A stretch of DNA of 64,000 nt from NCBI RefSeq assembly GCF_028551275.1, contig NZ_CP117025.1, forward strand, positions 186,001 through 250,000, read 5' to 3'. Below are positions 1-12,004 of the stretch, piece by piece. The stretch's first letter is position 1. The number at the start of each line of letters is the position of its first letter. Made by a program: the position numbers and the translations under genes. This DNA is from Sphingomonas hankookensis. GTDB lineage: Bacteria > Pseudomonadota > Alphaproteobacteria > Sphingomonadales > Sphingomonadaceae. The notes under the pieces were generated by a model. The model had not been told where the DNA came from. It was given only the letters and a program-made list of their open reading frames with translations, and searched no databases.

Positions 1-223
1 GCGCGACATCGGCCAGCGTCGACACGCCGAGGTCCGCCATCTTCTGCCCCGTCACTGCCGTCACGGTCACCGGCACGTCCTCGATCCGCTGCTCGACCTT
101 CTGCGCGGTGACGACGATCTCGTCCGCATCATCCCCCTGCGGCTGGACATTGGCCTGGGCGAAGGCGGTGGTCGAACAACCGATCGCGAGCAGGGCGACG
201 GTCGAACGCAGACACGATTTCAT
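1..223 (-). CDS. TonB-dependent receptor, N-terminal part (runs off the window)
   Basis: The complement of the first 223 bases reads from an ATG at 223 into a signal peptide (MKSCLRSTVALLAIG, then an AFA-Q cleavage site). A TonB box-like stretch (DEIVVTAQK) and the start of a plug domain (RIEDVPVTVTAVTG) follow. This is the standard start of an outer-membrane TonB-dependent receptor, which imports siderophores, vitamins or glycans using TonB energy. Only about 74 residues are in the window, so the substrate cannot be guessed. The gene points away from the PhoD gene, and the 123-base gap between them would hold both promoters. Confidence 0.85.
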   Translation of the reverse strand, partial: MKSCLRSTVALLAIGCSTTAFAQANVQPQGDDADEIVVTAQKVEQRIEDVPVTVTAVTGQKMADLGVSTLADVA

Positions 224-346
224 GCAATATCCCCTTATTGACGGCGCGCCTCTAGGGGGGCGGCATGACAGGTCGATGACGTCACGGACCTGTCGCATAG
301 GCTGCATAGGAAGCCGGCCATATCGTTTCGACAAAGGCCCTGCCCC

Positions 347-1993
347 ATGACCCTGAACCGCCGCGACGCCCTCCGCCTGATGGGCAGCAGCGCCGCGCTG
401 ACCCTGCCGAGCATCGCCCATGCCGCCGCGTCCGCGACGTTCGTGCATGGCGTCGCCAGCGGCGATCCGGCGGCGGACGGTGCGATCCTGTGGACCCGCG
501 CGACGCCGGCGGCGGCGGATAGCGGCGACATCGCACTCGACTGGCATGTCGCCGCGAGCAGCGACGGTCCGGCGCTTACCTCCGGCCGCACGACCGCGCG
601 GGCGGCGCGCGACTTCACTGCCAAGGTGCAGGCGACCGGCCTGAAACCCGGCACCGACTATTGGTACTGGTTCACCGCGCCCGACGGCGCCGCCTCGCCC
701 AAGGGCCGCTTCCGCACCCTGCCGCGCGGCGCCACGCCGCAGATCGCGCTCGCGGTGGTGTCGTGCCAGCTCTATCCCGGCGGATATTGGCACGCCTATA
801 CCGCGATCGCCGCCGAACCGCGCGTCGACGCGGTGCTGCATCTGGGCGATTACATCTATGAATATGGCGCGGAGGGCTATGGTGCCGACATCGGCCGCAA
901 GCTCGACCGGCTGCCCGAACCGGCCCATGAGATCGTGACGCTCGCCGACTACCGCACCCGTCACGCGCAGGTGAAGCGCGACCCGGCGATGCAGGCGGCG
1001 CACGCCCGCGCCGCCTTCATCTGCGTGTGGGACGATCACGAAAGCGCCAACGACGCCTGGGTCGGCGGCGCGGAGAACCATACCCCCTCTACCGAAGGCG
1101 ACTGGGCGGCGCGCAAGGCGGCGGCGATGCAGGCCTATTTCGAATGGATGCCGATTCGCGATCCCAAGCCCGGCCAGCCCTGGGCCGCGATCAACCGCAG
1201 CTTCGATTTCGGCGACCTGACGACCCTCGTCATGGTCGAAACCCGCCTGCTCGCCCGCTCGGAACAGGCCGCGCCCAAGGGCGCCGGCATCGAACCCGAA
1301 GATTATGCCGCGATGATGGCGGTCCGCGCCCGCCCGGATCGCGAACTGCTGGGACGCGGCCAACAGGATTGGGTCGAACGCGAACTGGCCCGCTCGGTGC
1401 GGGACAAGCGCCCGTGGCAGCTGCTCGGCAACCAAGTGGTGATGGCCAAGGTGCCCGGTCCCGACCTCATCAAGGAGCTGGGGGCGGAGGGCTATGCCGC
1501 GATGCTCAACCGCCTGCCCGCCGCCTATGCCCCGCGCATCGCCGCCGCGCAGCGCAGCTATCGCGCCGGCCTGCCGTTCAATTTCGACAGCTGGGACGGC
1601 TATCCCCCGGCCCGCGAACGGCTCTACGCCGCGTTCCGCCGCGCGAAGTCGCGGCCGATCGTCCTGTCGGGCGACAGCCATGCCGGCTGGGCCAACGACC
1701 TGCACGACGATAGCGGACGGCTGGTCGCCAACGAATTCGGCGCGACCGCGATTTCCAGCCCGTCCTATGGCTCGCTGCTGCCGGGCCTCGGCAAGGTGAT
1801 CGAAAAGGGGGCGCCGGAGGTCCGCTACTGCGATCAGGACCGCAAGGGCTATCTGCTGCTCACTCTGACGCCGACCCATGCCGACGCGCAGTTCCGTACC
1901 GTGTCGAGCGTCACGACGCCGGAATTCGTGACGGAGACGACGGCAAGGTGGCGGGTGGCAGCGGGGAAGCCCGCGCCGATGGTGGCGGTGTAG
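347..1993 (+). CDS. phoD: Alkaline phosphatase D (PhoD) family phosphodiesterase/phosphatase, Tat-exported
   Basis: The 548-residue protein begins with a twin-arginine leader (NRRDALRLMG, then an AHA-A cleavage region near residue 26), so it should be exported folded by the Tat system. An N-terminal beta domain of about 100 residues is followed by the PhoD metallophosphatase core. Metal-binding motifs are visible: LHLGDYIYEYG near residue 166, CVWDDHESANDAW near residue 226 and LSGDSHAGWAND near residue 445. PhoD enzymes hydrolyse phosphate mono- and diesters (teichoic acids, phospholipids, nucleotides) with Fe/Ca cofactors and supply phosphate. Length fits the family. No Pho box was identified upstream. 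Other PhoD-like phosphodiesterases share these motifs, so the exact substrate is open. Confidence 0.9.
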   Translation: MTLNRRDALRLMGSSAALTLPSIAHAAASATFVHGVASGDPAADGAILWTRATPAAADSGDIALDWHVAASSDGPALTSGRTTARAARDFTAKVQATGLKPGTDYWYWFTAPDGAASPKGRFRTLPRGATPQIALAVVSCQLYPGGYWHAYTAIAAEPRVDAVLHLGDYIYEYGAEGYGADIGRKLDRLPEPAHEIVTLADYRTRHAQVKRDPAMQAAHARAAFICVWDDHESANDAWVGGAENHTPSTEGDWAARKAAAMQAYFEWMPIRDPKPGQPWAAINRSFDFGDLTTLVMVETRLLARSEQAAPKGAGIEPEDYAAMMAVRARPDRELLGRGQQDWVERELARSVRDKRPWQLLGNQVVMAKVPGPDLIKELGAEGYAAMLNRLPAAYAPRIAAAQRSYRAGLPFNFDSWDGYPPARERLYAAFRRAKSRPIVLSGDSHAGWANDLHDDSGRLVANEFGATAISSPSYGSLLPGLGKVIEKGAPEVRYCDQDRKGYLLLTLTPTHADAQFRTVSSVTTPEFVTETTARWRVAAGKPAPMVAV

Positions 1994-2012
1994 CGCCGAC
2001 CCAGCCAAGCCA

Positions 2013-2096
2013 CCGTACCCCCGCGCAGGCGGGGGTTCAGGGCCACAGACGCAAACGTTCGCGGCTCTGGATCCCCGCCTGCGCGGGGATACGGCA
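2013..2096. repeat. Intergenic inverted repeat (CCCCGCGCAGGCGGGG family)
   Basis: Two arms, ACCCCCGCGCAGGCGGGGGT and ATCCCCGCCTGCGCGGGGAT, flank a short spacer and form a long imperfect palindrome. The same unit recurs at 4893-4972, 10857-10938 and 14115-14142. These look like REP/MITE-type chromosomal repeats. This one ends just upstream of the helicase gene, so longer reading frames through it should not be taken as helicase coding sequence. Confidence 0.85.
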
Positions 2097-2142
2097 GGTG
2101 GCCCGCGTTGCACCCGCCCCGCGCCACCCTACATCAGGCGAA

Positions 2143-4551
2143 GTGCGCGACCTCCCCGCCCCCCTTGCCGACTGGTTCGCCGCACGCGGCTGGTCCCCGC
2201 GCCGCCACCAGCGCGACATGCTCGACGTCGCCCGCGCCGGCCGCCACGCGCTGCTCGTCGCCGCGACCGGTGCCGGCAAGACGCTCGCCGGCTTCTTGCC
2301 GACGCTCACCGACCTGATCGAGCGCCCGAGCGAAGGCCTCCACACCCTCTACATCTCGCCGCTGAAGGCGCTGGCGGTCGACGTGCAGCGCAACCTGCTG
2401 ACCCCGATCGCCGAGATGGACCTCCCCATCCGCGTCGAGACGCGCACCGGCGATACCCCGTCCGACCGCAAGGCGCGCCAGCGCAGCAAACCGCCACATA
2501 TCCTGCTGACCACGCCCGAATCGCTCAGCCTGTTGCTGTCCTATCCCGATGCCGACCGATTGTTCGCGTCGCTGCGCACGATCGTCATCGACGAAGTGCA
2601 TGCCTTCGCCACCGACAAGCGCGGCGACCTGCTGGCGCTGTGCCTCACCCGCCTGCAACGCCATGCTCCGACCCTGCGTCGCGTCGCGCTGTCGGCGACG
2701 GTCGCTGACCCGGACGGCTATCGCGCATGGCTTGCCCCCCATGGCGATATCGATGCGGTGACGCTGGTGCAGGGGGAGCCGGGCGCCGACCCTGACATTC
2801 GCATCCTGTTGCCGCAGGACCGCATCCCCTGGTCGGGCCATTCCGGCCGCTATGCTGCGCAACAGGTGATGCGCGAAATCGAGCGCCACCGTACCACCAT
2901 CGTCTTCTGCAACACCCGCAGCCTCGCCGAACTGATCTTCCAGGATTTGTGGCTGGCGAACGACGCGCAGCTGCCGATCGGCGTCCATCACGGCAGCCTC
3001 GACCGCGAGGCGCGACGCAAGGTCGAGGCGGCGATGGCCGACGGCCGCCTGCGCGCGCTGGTCGCCACCGCCAGCCTCGACCTCGGCGTCGACTGGGGCG
3101 ATGTCGATTGCGTGATCCAGATGGGCGCGCCCAAGGGGTCGTCGCGCCTGCTCCAGCGCATCGGCCGCGCCAACCACCGGCTCGACGAGGTGTCGAAGGC
3201 GCTGCTGGTGCCCGGCAACCGCTTCGAATTTCTGGAGGCGCAGGCGGCACTGGATGCAGTCGAGGCCGGCGAACTTGACCACGAAATCTTCCGCCCCGGC
3301 GCGTTGGACGTCCTCGCCCAGCATCTGATGGGCTGCGCCTGCGCCGAACCCTTCGCCGCCGCCGACATGCTGGCGGAGGTGCAGGGCGCGCTCCCCTATT
3401 CGGCGCTCGACGCCGACACGTTCGACCGCGTGCTGCACTATATCGCCGAGGGCGGCTATGCGCTCAAAGCCTATGACCGGTTCAAACGGCTGCGGCTGGG
3501 CAGCGACGGGCTATGGACCGTCACCAAGCCCGCCTTCATCGCGCAGCATCGCCTCAACGCTGGGATCATCGTCGACGCCCCGACGCTCGACGTGCGGTTC
3601 AAGAACGGCCGGCGGCTCGGCACGGTCGAGGAATATTTCGCCTCCACCCTGTCGCCGGGCGACACCTTCTTCTTCGCCGGCATGAGCCTGGAAGTGGAGA
3701 AGATCGAGCTGACCGACCTCGTCGTCCGCGCCAGCAGCAAGCCCGCGCGCATCCCCAAATATGGCGGCACGCGCATGGCGCTGTCGACCAACCTCGCCGA
3801 CCGCGTGCGCGGCTTCCTCGCCGATCCATCGGAATGGTCGCGCTTTCCGGACGATGTGCGCGAATGGCTGGAAATCCAGTCGCGCCGCTCGGTCCTGCCG
3901 CGTCCGGGCGAATTGCTGGTCGAAACCTTCCCGCATGACGGGCGGCACTATATGGTCGCCTACAGCTTCGAAGGATGGAATGCGCACCAGTCGCTCGGCA
4001 TGCTGATCACCCGGCGGATGGAGGCGATGGGGCTGAACCCGATCGGTTTCGTCTCGAACGACTATGCGCTGGCCTGCTATTGCCTCGAACCGATCACCGA
4101 CCCCGCCGCGCTGTTTTCGCCCGACATTCTCGAACATGAATTCGTCGACTGGGTACAGGGGTCGGCGCTGCTCAAACGCGCGTTCCGCGAGGTCGCGGTG
4201 ATCGGTGGCCTCGTCGAGCGCCAGCATCCGGGCAAGCGCAAGACCGGCAAGCAGGTCACCTTCTCGACCGACCTGATCTACGACGTGTTGCGCAAATACG
4301 AACCCGGCCACCTGCTGCTGCAGGCAGCATGGGAGGACGCCCGCGCACGGATGACCGATGTCGGGCGGCTGGCCAAACTGCTGGAGACGGCACAGGCGCG
4401 CATTCGGCATGTGACGCTCGACCGGGTCAGCCCGCTTGCCGTTCCGGTGCTGGTGCTGATCGGGCGCGAGCGCGTGACGCAGGGATCGGCCGACGACGCG
4501 CTGCTCGTCGAGGCGGAGGCGCTGGCGGCGGAGGCGATGGCGCTGGATTAG
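2143..4551 (+). CDS. Ligase-associated DEXH-box DNA helicase (Lhr family)
   Basis: About 800 residues, a superfamily 2 helicase. Motif I is AATGAGKTLAGF, motif II is VIDEVHAF (DEVH), motif III is ALSATVAD, and motif VI is QRIGRANHR. A long Lhr-type C-terminal region follows. The length and motif set match the DNA-ligase-associated DEXH helicase family, thought to act in repair with a nuclease and an ATP-dependent ligase. Those partners are not adjacent here. Start: the open frame extends upstream through an intergenic repeat ending at 2096, so I chose the GTG at 2143. GTG 2098 is an alternative. Confidence 0.88.
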   Translation: MRDLPAPLADWFAARGWSPRRHQRDMLDVARAGRHALLVAATGAGKTLAGFLPTLTDLIERPSEGLHTLYISPLKALAVDVQRNLLTPIAEMDLPIRVETRTGDTPSDRKARQRSKPPHILLTTPESLSLLLSYPDADRLFASLRTIVIDEVHAFATDKRGDLLALCLTRLQRHAPTLRRVALSATVADPDGYRAWLAPHGDIDAVTLVQGEPGADPDIRILLPQDRIPWSGHSGRYAAQQVMREIERHRTTIVFCNTRSLAELIFQDLWLANDAQLPIGVHHGSLDREARRKVEAAMADGRLRALVATASLDLGVDWGDVDCVIQMGAPKGSSRLLQRIGRANHRLDEVSKALLVPGNRFEFLEAQAALDAVEAGELDHEIFRPGALDVLAQHLMGCACAEPFAAADMLAEVQGALPYSALDADTFDRVLHYIAEGGYALKAYDRFKRLRLGSDGLWTVTKPAFIAQHRLNAGIIVDAPTLDVRFKNGRRLGTVEEYFASTLSPGDTFFFAGMSLEVEKIELTDLVVRASSKPARIPKYGGTRMALSTNLADRVRGFLADPSEWSRFPDDVREWLEIQSRRSVLPRPGELLVETFPHDGRHYMVAYSFEGWNAHQSLGMLITRRMEAMGLNPIGFVSNDYALACYCLEPITDPAALFSPDILEHEFVDWVQGSALLKRAFREVAVIGGLVERQHPGKRKTGKQVTFSTDLIYDVLRKYEPGHLLLQAAWEDARARMTDVGRLAKLLETAQARIRHVTLDRVSPLAVPVLVLIGRERVTQGSADDALLVEAEALAAEAMALD

Positions 4552-4611
4552 TGGTTCCTGGTTCGCAGTTACCTCTGCCCCAGCGTCCTGTCCGCCCCTG
4601 ACACTTACCCG

Positions 4612-4975
4612 CCCGTTTGCTTCGAGCGCAGGTTCGAGCCTGTCGAGAACCGAAGTCGAGAAGGGGTTGCCCCGAACACAGGGTTCTCGACGGACGCTTC
4701 TCGACAAGCTCGAAGCTGCTCGAACCGAGCGGATTGGGGGCCAGGATAGCAACCCTCACCCCCGCCGTACGCCGGCGAAGGCCGGGGTCCAGTTGGGATA
4801 CGTCCGCGACTCCATCGCTACCGCACCGAAGCTGGACCCCGGCCTCCGCCGGGGTACGGCTTCCCTGTGGATAACGCCCGTCCACCAAAAGACCGTATCC
4901 CCGCGCAGGCGGGGATCCAGGGTTACGAAGCGCAACGTCCTTGGCTCTGGATCCCCGCCTGCGCGGGGATACGCT
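4612..4975. repeat. Cluster of three intergenic inverted-repeat families
   Basis: Between the helicase and gyrB there is no gene. The gap holds three repeats. At 4616-4732, the arms contain GCAGGTTCGAGCCTGTCGAG and CTTCTCGACAAGCTCGAAGC; this family also occurs at 13650, 13980 and 56480. At 4757-4860, the arms are CCGGCGAAGGCCGGGGTCCA and TGGACCCCGGCCTCCGCCGG. At 4893-4972 there is a CCCCGCGCAGGCGGGG unit like that at 2013. They can form hairpins and may act as terminators for the two convergent genes, but no U-tract is present. Confidence 0.8.
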
Positions 4976-5002
4976 CAAGGAGAACGGGCATAACCCCGCC
5001 TG

Positions 5003-7501
<2,499 letters not shown>

Positions 7502-7544
7502 CTAAAGCAAAACCCGCATAGGATGCGGGTCGTTTCGGCGCCCC

Positions 7545-7650
7545 ACGTTCGTCATTCCCGCGAAGGCGGGAATCCTTAAACGCCGACGGCGCGGCAGGGT
7601 CGCTAACGACAGCGTGTATGGACTCCCGCCTTCGCGGGAGTGACGAAATC
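7545..7650. repeat. Intergenic inverted repeat upstream of gyrB
   Basis: The arms CATTCCCGCGAAGGCGGGAA and CTCCCGCCTTCGCGGGAGTG are separated by about 50 bases. This is a variant of the REP-like units elsewhere in the window. It lies in the divergent gap between gyrB and the glycine-zipper gene. Confidence 0.75.
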
Positions 7651-7796
7651 TCGCCATCCGTTCCGCCTGAATAATGAACGGCAGCTAACAGGCGCATTCA
7701 GTATCGGCTCAAGCGAATCGGCGCATACCCCAAATCACAGACGGACTTCCCGACACGGGATCAACCACCGTCACCGAGTTTTGAGGGAGAAGACCC

Positions 7797-8165
7797 ATGT
7801 TCAAGAAGCTGACGCTTGCCGCTGCCGCGCTTGCCACGGTCGCTACCGCCGCCGCTCCGACCGCCGCTTCGGCGCAGAGCTGGCGCGGGGACCGCTACGA
7901 GCGGGATTATCGCGACGGTCGCGGCTATCGTGAATATCGCGGCGACCGCGGCTATTATCGCGACCGCCAGTACAACCGTCGCGGCGCGCGCTGCGAGAAT
8001 GGCGACGGCGGCACGGTGATCGGCGCGATCGCCGGCGGCCTGCTCGGCAACACCGTTGCCGGTCGTGGCAACCGCCTGCTCGGCACCATCCTGGGTGGTG
8101 GCGTCGGTGCGGTCGCCGGCCGGGCGATCGATCGGGCCGACCCGCCGCGCTACTGCAACCGCTAA
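7797..8165 (+). CDS. Glycine-zipper 2TM domain protein, exported
   Basis: The 122-residue protein has a Sec signal peptide (MFKKLTLAAAALATVATAAA, cleavage after ASA). A Tyr/Arg/Asp-rich segment of roughly 45 residues with repeated GYR, YRD and DRGY units follows. The C-terminal part (GTVIGAIAGGLLGNTVAG and LLGTILGGGVGAVAGRAID) forms a glycine-zipper membrane hairpin. Glycine-zipper 2TM proteins of the Rick_17kDa/SlyB type sit in the outer membrane or periplasm and help envelope integrity. A good Shine-Dalgarno (GAGGGAGAAG) precedes the ATG. No partner gene suggests a more precise role. Confidence 0.8.
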   Translation: MFKKLTLAAAALATVATAAAPTAASAQSWRGDRYERDYRDGRGYREYRGDRGYYRDRQYNRRGARCENGDGGTVIGAIAGGLLGNTVAGRGNRLLGTILGGGVGAVAGRAIDRADPPRYCNR

Positions 8166-8335
8166 CCGGTTTCCGGCACCCCCGGTGGCGTAACGGGGTG
8201 TCGGACTCGGGGCCGGTCCTTCCTTCGGGAGGGGCCGGCCCTTTTTGCGCGTCCGCCGCGCCTTGGCCGCTTTTCGCCACGCTTCGGTCCGAAACCGCCC
8301 CTAGCCCGGTCGCCGCAACGAACGTGGAGCGGCGG

Positions 8336-10843
8336 ATGAGGATGGCAGTCGGGCGAAGTCTGGCCGGTGCCGCCGTGCTGGCGGTGCCGCTGCCCGCCGC
8401 CGCGCAGGAGGAAGACGACTCGCCGCGCGACGAAATCGTCGTCACCGGCAAGCGCCCGCCCGGCTCCGCCATCGGCGACATCGCGCCGGTTGCGGTGCTC
8501 GACGCCGCGGCGCTCCGCGCGCTGGGCGCGACCAGCATGGAACAGCTGGCCCAGCTGCTCAAACCGCTGACCAGCTCGGCCAGCGGCGGCGACCCCGTCT
8601 TCCTGCTCAACGGCCGCCGCATCTCGGGCTATCGCGAAATCTGGACGCTCCCGCCCGAGGCGCTGGAGCGGACCGAAGTGCTGTCGGAACAGGACGCCGC
8701 CCGCTTCGGCTTTGCGCCGACGGTCCGTGTCGTCAATTTCGTGCTGAAACAGAAATTTCGCGCGCTGGTCTTCGATCAGGGGGCGGGGACGACGACCGAT
8801 GGCGGCGGCGGCACCGAACGGCTGGAACTGGGGTCGACCCGCATCGCCGGCGACCGCCGCACCGTCCTCGCCATCACGTACGACCGGCAAAATCCGCTGC
8901 GCGCATCGCAGCGCCCCTATCTGCCCGACAGCGACAGCCCGTTCGACCGCAACGGCAACGTTCGTGCGCCGGACGGCGGCAGCATCGACCCCGCGCTCGA
9001 TTCGCTCGCCGGACGGCCGATAACCGCCGCCGCAGTACCGTTCGACCCGGTACAGCGCGGCACGCTCGCCGCCTACGCGTCCGGCAGCCGCCGCGCGACC
9101 GACCTCGCCCCCTTCCTTTCGCTGCGCAGCCGCGACGCGCTGAAGGTCGACGGCACCCATGTCGTGCCGATCGGCAAGACGATGCTCGCCTCGCTCAACC
9201 TGACGATGGAGGCGGATCGCGGCCGCGCGCTGGCCGGGTTGCAGGGAGCGACGCTCGCCCTGCCCGCCGGATCGCCGCTGCCCTTCGACCGCCCGGTGCT
9301 GCTCGACCGCTATCTGGACGAAGGGCCGGTGCTGACCCAGCGCAACGACAATCTGACGCTGCATGCCGCCTCGACCGTGCAGGGCGGGGTCGGGCGCTGG
9401 CTGTGGACCGTCACCGGCGGATACGACCGGGTCCGCGCCCGTGCCGCCGTCGATCGCGGCATCGCAGCCGATGCGTTGCAGGCGGCGGTCGATGGTGGCG
9501 CCGATCCGTTCGACCTCTCCCCCGCCCTCACCGCCCGGCCGATGATCGTCACGCGCAGCCGCACCGTCACCGGCACGCTTATGGCCAAGGCGACCGCCAA
9601 CGGCCCGGTCCTGCAACTGCCCGCCGGCCCCGCGCAGCTGACGCTCAACGCCGATTACGCCCGCTCGGACAGTAGCGGACGATTGGCCGACGATGCAGGC
9701 GCCGCCAGCACCCTGACCCGTACCGTGCAGGGCGGCAGCGCCAGCCTTGACCTGCCGCTCACTTCGACCGATCGCGGCGTGCTGTCGGCGATCGGCTCGC
9801 TGTCGGCCAATGTCATGCTCGGCCTGACCGGCGTGTCGGACTATGGCAGCCTCGCCAGCAGCAATTTCGCGCTCAACTGGGCGCCGAAGCGTCCGGTGCA
9901 GATCACCGCGTCGATCAACACCGCGCGCACCCCGCCGGCCATCGCGACCCTGACCCAGCCGATCGTCACCGTGCCCAACACGCCGTTCTTCGACTTCGTG
10001 ACCGGGGCCAGCGCGCCGATCGCGGTGACCGGCGGCGGCAATACCGATTTGCGGCCGGAGGAACGGCAGATCCGCACGTTCGGCATCGGCTGGCGTCCGA
10101 TCAAGAACAAACAGCTCAACCTCGGCGTCAGCTATGTCGACACGCGCATCACCGATCAGGTCGCCAATCTGGTCAGCGCGACGGCGGCGTTGCAGGCGGC
10201 GTTCCCCGACCGCTTCGTCCGCGACGATAGCGGCCGGCTGCTGCGCGCCGACATCCGCCCGGTGAACCTGTTCGGCGAGGTCGAGCGCAAGGTTAAGGCC
10301 GAAATCTCGTTCTTCGGCCCCATCGGCCCCACCCCGCCGCCTCCGGCCAAGGACGCGCCGCCGCCGCCCGACCGGCCACAGCTCTGGGCGTTCCTGACGG
10401 CGACCGCCCGCCTGTCCGACCGGCTGACGCTCCGACAGGGACAGGGCGAACTCGACCTGCTCGACGGCGAGACGCTGGACGGCAACAGCGGCCGCCCGCG
10501 CTATGAGCTGATGGGCAATATCGGCGGATCGGTCGGCGCCTTCCGCATGGGCGTCTATGGCAACCAACGCCCCGCGACCCGCATCCGCAGCACGCTGCCG
10601 GCGTCCGACCTGCGCTTTTCGGGGCTGACCTTCCTCGGCCTCTATTCGCAAGTCCAGGCCGACAAGCTCGCCCCCCGCGCGCCATGGGCGAAGCGGATGG
10701 TATTGCAGTTCGAGGTGCAGAACCTGCTCAACGACCGCGTCGATGTCCGCGACCGGAACGACGCGGTGCCCTATCGCTTCCAGCCGTCGTTCCTCGACCC
10801 TTACGGCCGGATCGTCCGCCTGTCGGTGCGGAAATTGTTCTGA
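8336..10843 (+). CDS. TonB-dependent receptor
   Basis: About 835 residues. The signal peptide is cleaved after AAA in PLPAAAQEEDD. A TonB box (DEIVVTGKRP) leads into a plug domain containing FLLNGRRISGY and EVLSEQDAARFGF. The beta-barrel ends in LDPYGRIVRLSVRKLF with a terminal Phe, as required for outer-membrane insertion. I chose ATG 8336 because of the upstream GGAGC and because the signal peptide then starts properly. An odd feature is a proline-rich loop (GPTPPPPAKDAPPPPDRPQ) near residue 670 in the barrel region. The plug is shorter than usual and resembles the sphingomonad outer-membrane receptors of unknown substrate. Confidence 0.85.
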   Translation: MRMAVGRSLAGAAVLAVPLPAAAQEEDDSPRDEIVVTGKRPPGSAIGDIAPVAVLDAAALRALGATSMEQLAQLLKPLTSSASGGDPVFLLNGRRISGYREIWTLPPEALERTEVLSEQDAARFGFAPTVRVVNFVLKQKFRALVFDQGAGTTTDGGGGTERLELGSTRIAGDRRTVLAITYDRQNPLRASQRPYLPDSDSPFDRNGNVRAPDGGSIDPALDSLAGRPITAAAVPFDPVQRGTLAAYASGSRRATDLAPFLSLRSRDALKVDGTHVVPIGKTMLASLNLTMEADRGRALAGLQGATLALPAGSPLPFDRPVLLDRYLDEGPVLTQRNDNLTLHAASTVQGGVGRWLWTVTGGYDRVRARAAVDRGIAADALQAAVDGGADPFDLSPALTARPMIVTRSRTVTGTLMAKATANGPVLQLPAGPAQLTLNADYARSDSSGRLADDAGAASTLTRTVQGGSASLDLPLTSTDRGVLSAIGSLSANVMLGLTGVSDYGSLASSNFALNWAPKRPVQITASINTARTPPAIATLTQPIVTVPNTPFFDFVTGASAPIAVTGGGNTDLRPEERQIRTFGIGWRPIKNKQLNLGVSYVDTRITDQVANLVSATAALQAAFPDRFVRDDSGRLLRADIRPVNLFGEVERKVKAEISFFGPIGPTPPPPAKDAPPPPDRPQLWAFLTATARLSDRLTLRQGQGELDLLDGETLDGNSGRPRYELMGNIGGSVGAFRMGVYGNQRPATRIRSTLPASDLRFSGLTFLGLYSQVQADKLAPRAPWAKRMVLQFEVQNLLNDRVDVRDRNDAVPYRFQPSFLDPYGRIVRLSVRKLF

Positions 10844-10852
10844 GTGCCAAAC

Positions 10853-10938
10853 CGTACCCCCGCGCAGGCGGGGGTCCAGAGCCAAGGGCGAAACGGCAGC
10901 GTTCGCTGCCCTGGACCCCCGCCTGCGCGGGGGTACGC
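10853..10938. repeat. Intergenic inverted repeat between convergent TonB receptor and era
   Basis: The arms TACCCCCGCGCAGGCGGGGG and CCCCCGCCTGCGCGGGGGTA lie 10855-10938 around a short spacer. Same family as 2013 and 4893. It fills the gap between two convergent genes, where it could stop transcription from both sides. Confidence 0.8.
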
Positions 10939-10953
10939 CTGGAGCCTGCGAAA

Positions 10954-11856
10954 CTACTCCACCCAGTCCAGTCCGATATCCCGGTACAGCATCCGGTCCT
11001 CTTCCCAGTTCGGCTTGACCTTCACATGCAGGTACAGGTGCACGCGCACCCCCAGCAATTCCTGCAATTCCTTGCGCGCCGTCGCGCCGATTTCCTTGAT
11101 CCGCTGCCCGCCCTTGCCCAGCACGATCGCGCGCTGCGTATCACGCGCCACGTAAATCTGCTGGTGGATTTCGACCGACCCGTCCTCACGCTCCAGATAG
11201 CGTTCGGTGTCGACCGCGCTCGCATAGGGCAGTTCCTCGTGCAGCTGGTGGTACAGTTGCTCGCGCGTCACTTCCGCCGCCAGCATCCGGTCGGTGGCGT
11301 CGCTCACCTGATCCTCGGGGAAATGCCACGGCCCTTCCGGCATCCGCTTCGCCAGCGCCGCCTTCATTTCCGCCAGCCCGTCGCCGGTCGTGGCGCTGAC
11401 GAAGAACGTTTCCTCGAACGCCGCCATTTCGTGCAGCCGCGCGGCATGGTCCAGCAGGCGCGGCTTGTCGGCAATGTCGACCTTGTTGAGGATCAGCAGC
11501 TTCGGCTCTTTCCGGTCGGCCAGCGGTTCGACGATCGCGCGGACCTTGGGGCCGATCCCGCCCTTGCCGTCGACCACCACCGCGATCGCATCGGCGCCCG
11601 CCGTGCCTTCCCACGCCGCCGACACCATCGCCCGGTCCAGCCGCCGCTTCGGCTCGAAGATACCCGGCGTATCGACCAGCAGCAGCTGGGTATCGCCCTC
11701 GATCGCGATGCCCATCAACCGGGTGCGCGTCGTCTGCGCCTTGGGACTGGTGATCGCGACCTTCTGTCCGACCAGTGCATTGACCAGGGTCGATTTGCCC
11801 GCATTCGGGGCACCGAGGATCGCGACGAGGCCGCACGACTGGGGGGAGGACGTCAA
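10954..11856 (-). CDS. era: GTPase Era
   Basis: The 300-residue protein has the Era layout. G1 is ILGAPNAGKSTLVNAL (residues about 13-28), the effector region is KAQTTRTR, G3 is VDTPGIFEPKRRLDRAM, G4 is LNKVD, and G5 is SATTGDG. A C-terminal KH RNA-binding domain contains YVARDTQRAIVLGKGGQRIKEIGA. Era binds the 3' end of 16S rRNA and helps assemble the 30S subunit. The length is normal for the family. It often lies after rnc in proteobacteria; here the upstream neighbour is a divergent glycosidase gene, so it stands apart from rnc. Confidence 0.97.
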   Translation of the reverse strand: MTSSPQSCGLVAILGAPNAGKSTLVNALVGQKVAITSPKAQTTRTRLMGIAIEGDTQLLLVDTPGIFEPKRRLDRAMVSAAWEGTAGADAIAVVVDGKGGIGPKVRAIVEPLADRKEPKLLILNKVDIADKPRLLDHAARLHEMAAFEETFFVSATTGDGLAEMKAALAKRMPEGPWHFPEDQVSDATDRMLAAEVTREQLYHQLHEELPYASAVDTERYLEREDGSVEIHQQIYVARDTQRAIVLGKGGQRIKEIGATARKELQELLGVRVHLYLHVKVKPNWEEDRMLYRDIGLDWVE

Positions 11857-12004
11857 AAGAGCAAAACCTGTCGATAAGGGAGAGGGATCGCCCCTCTTAC
11901 CCGCCCCGCCCCCGGCTGCAAAGCATCCCGATCCGCTCTTGATCGCGCCGGACGGGTTCGCTACGCATTAGTCAGACAAAAACGACATAGGGGGGATTGA
12001 TCCC

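Noticed and set aside
1948..2142. N-terminal extension of the Lhr helicase to 1948
   Set aside because: It overlaps the phoD end and reads through a dispersed repeat, so it is not conserved coding sequence.
4612..4975. A CRISPR array in the repeat clusters (also 13640-14200)
   Set aside because: Repeats are long inverted units with irregular spacing and no cas genes; they recur singly around the chromosome.
8162..10885. 907-codon open frame opposite the TonB receptor
   Set aside because: Antisense shadow in high-GC DNA; low-complexity Arg/Gly/Ala-rich product with no start signal or family.
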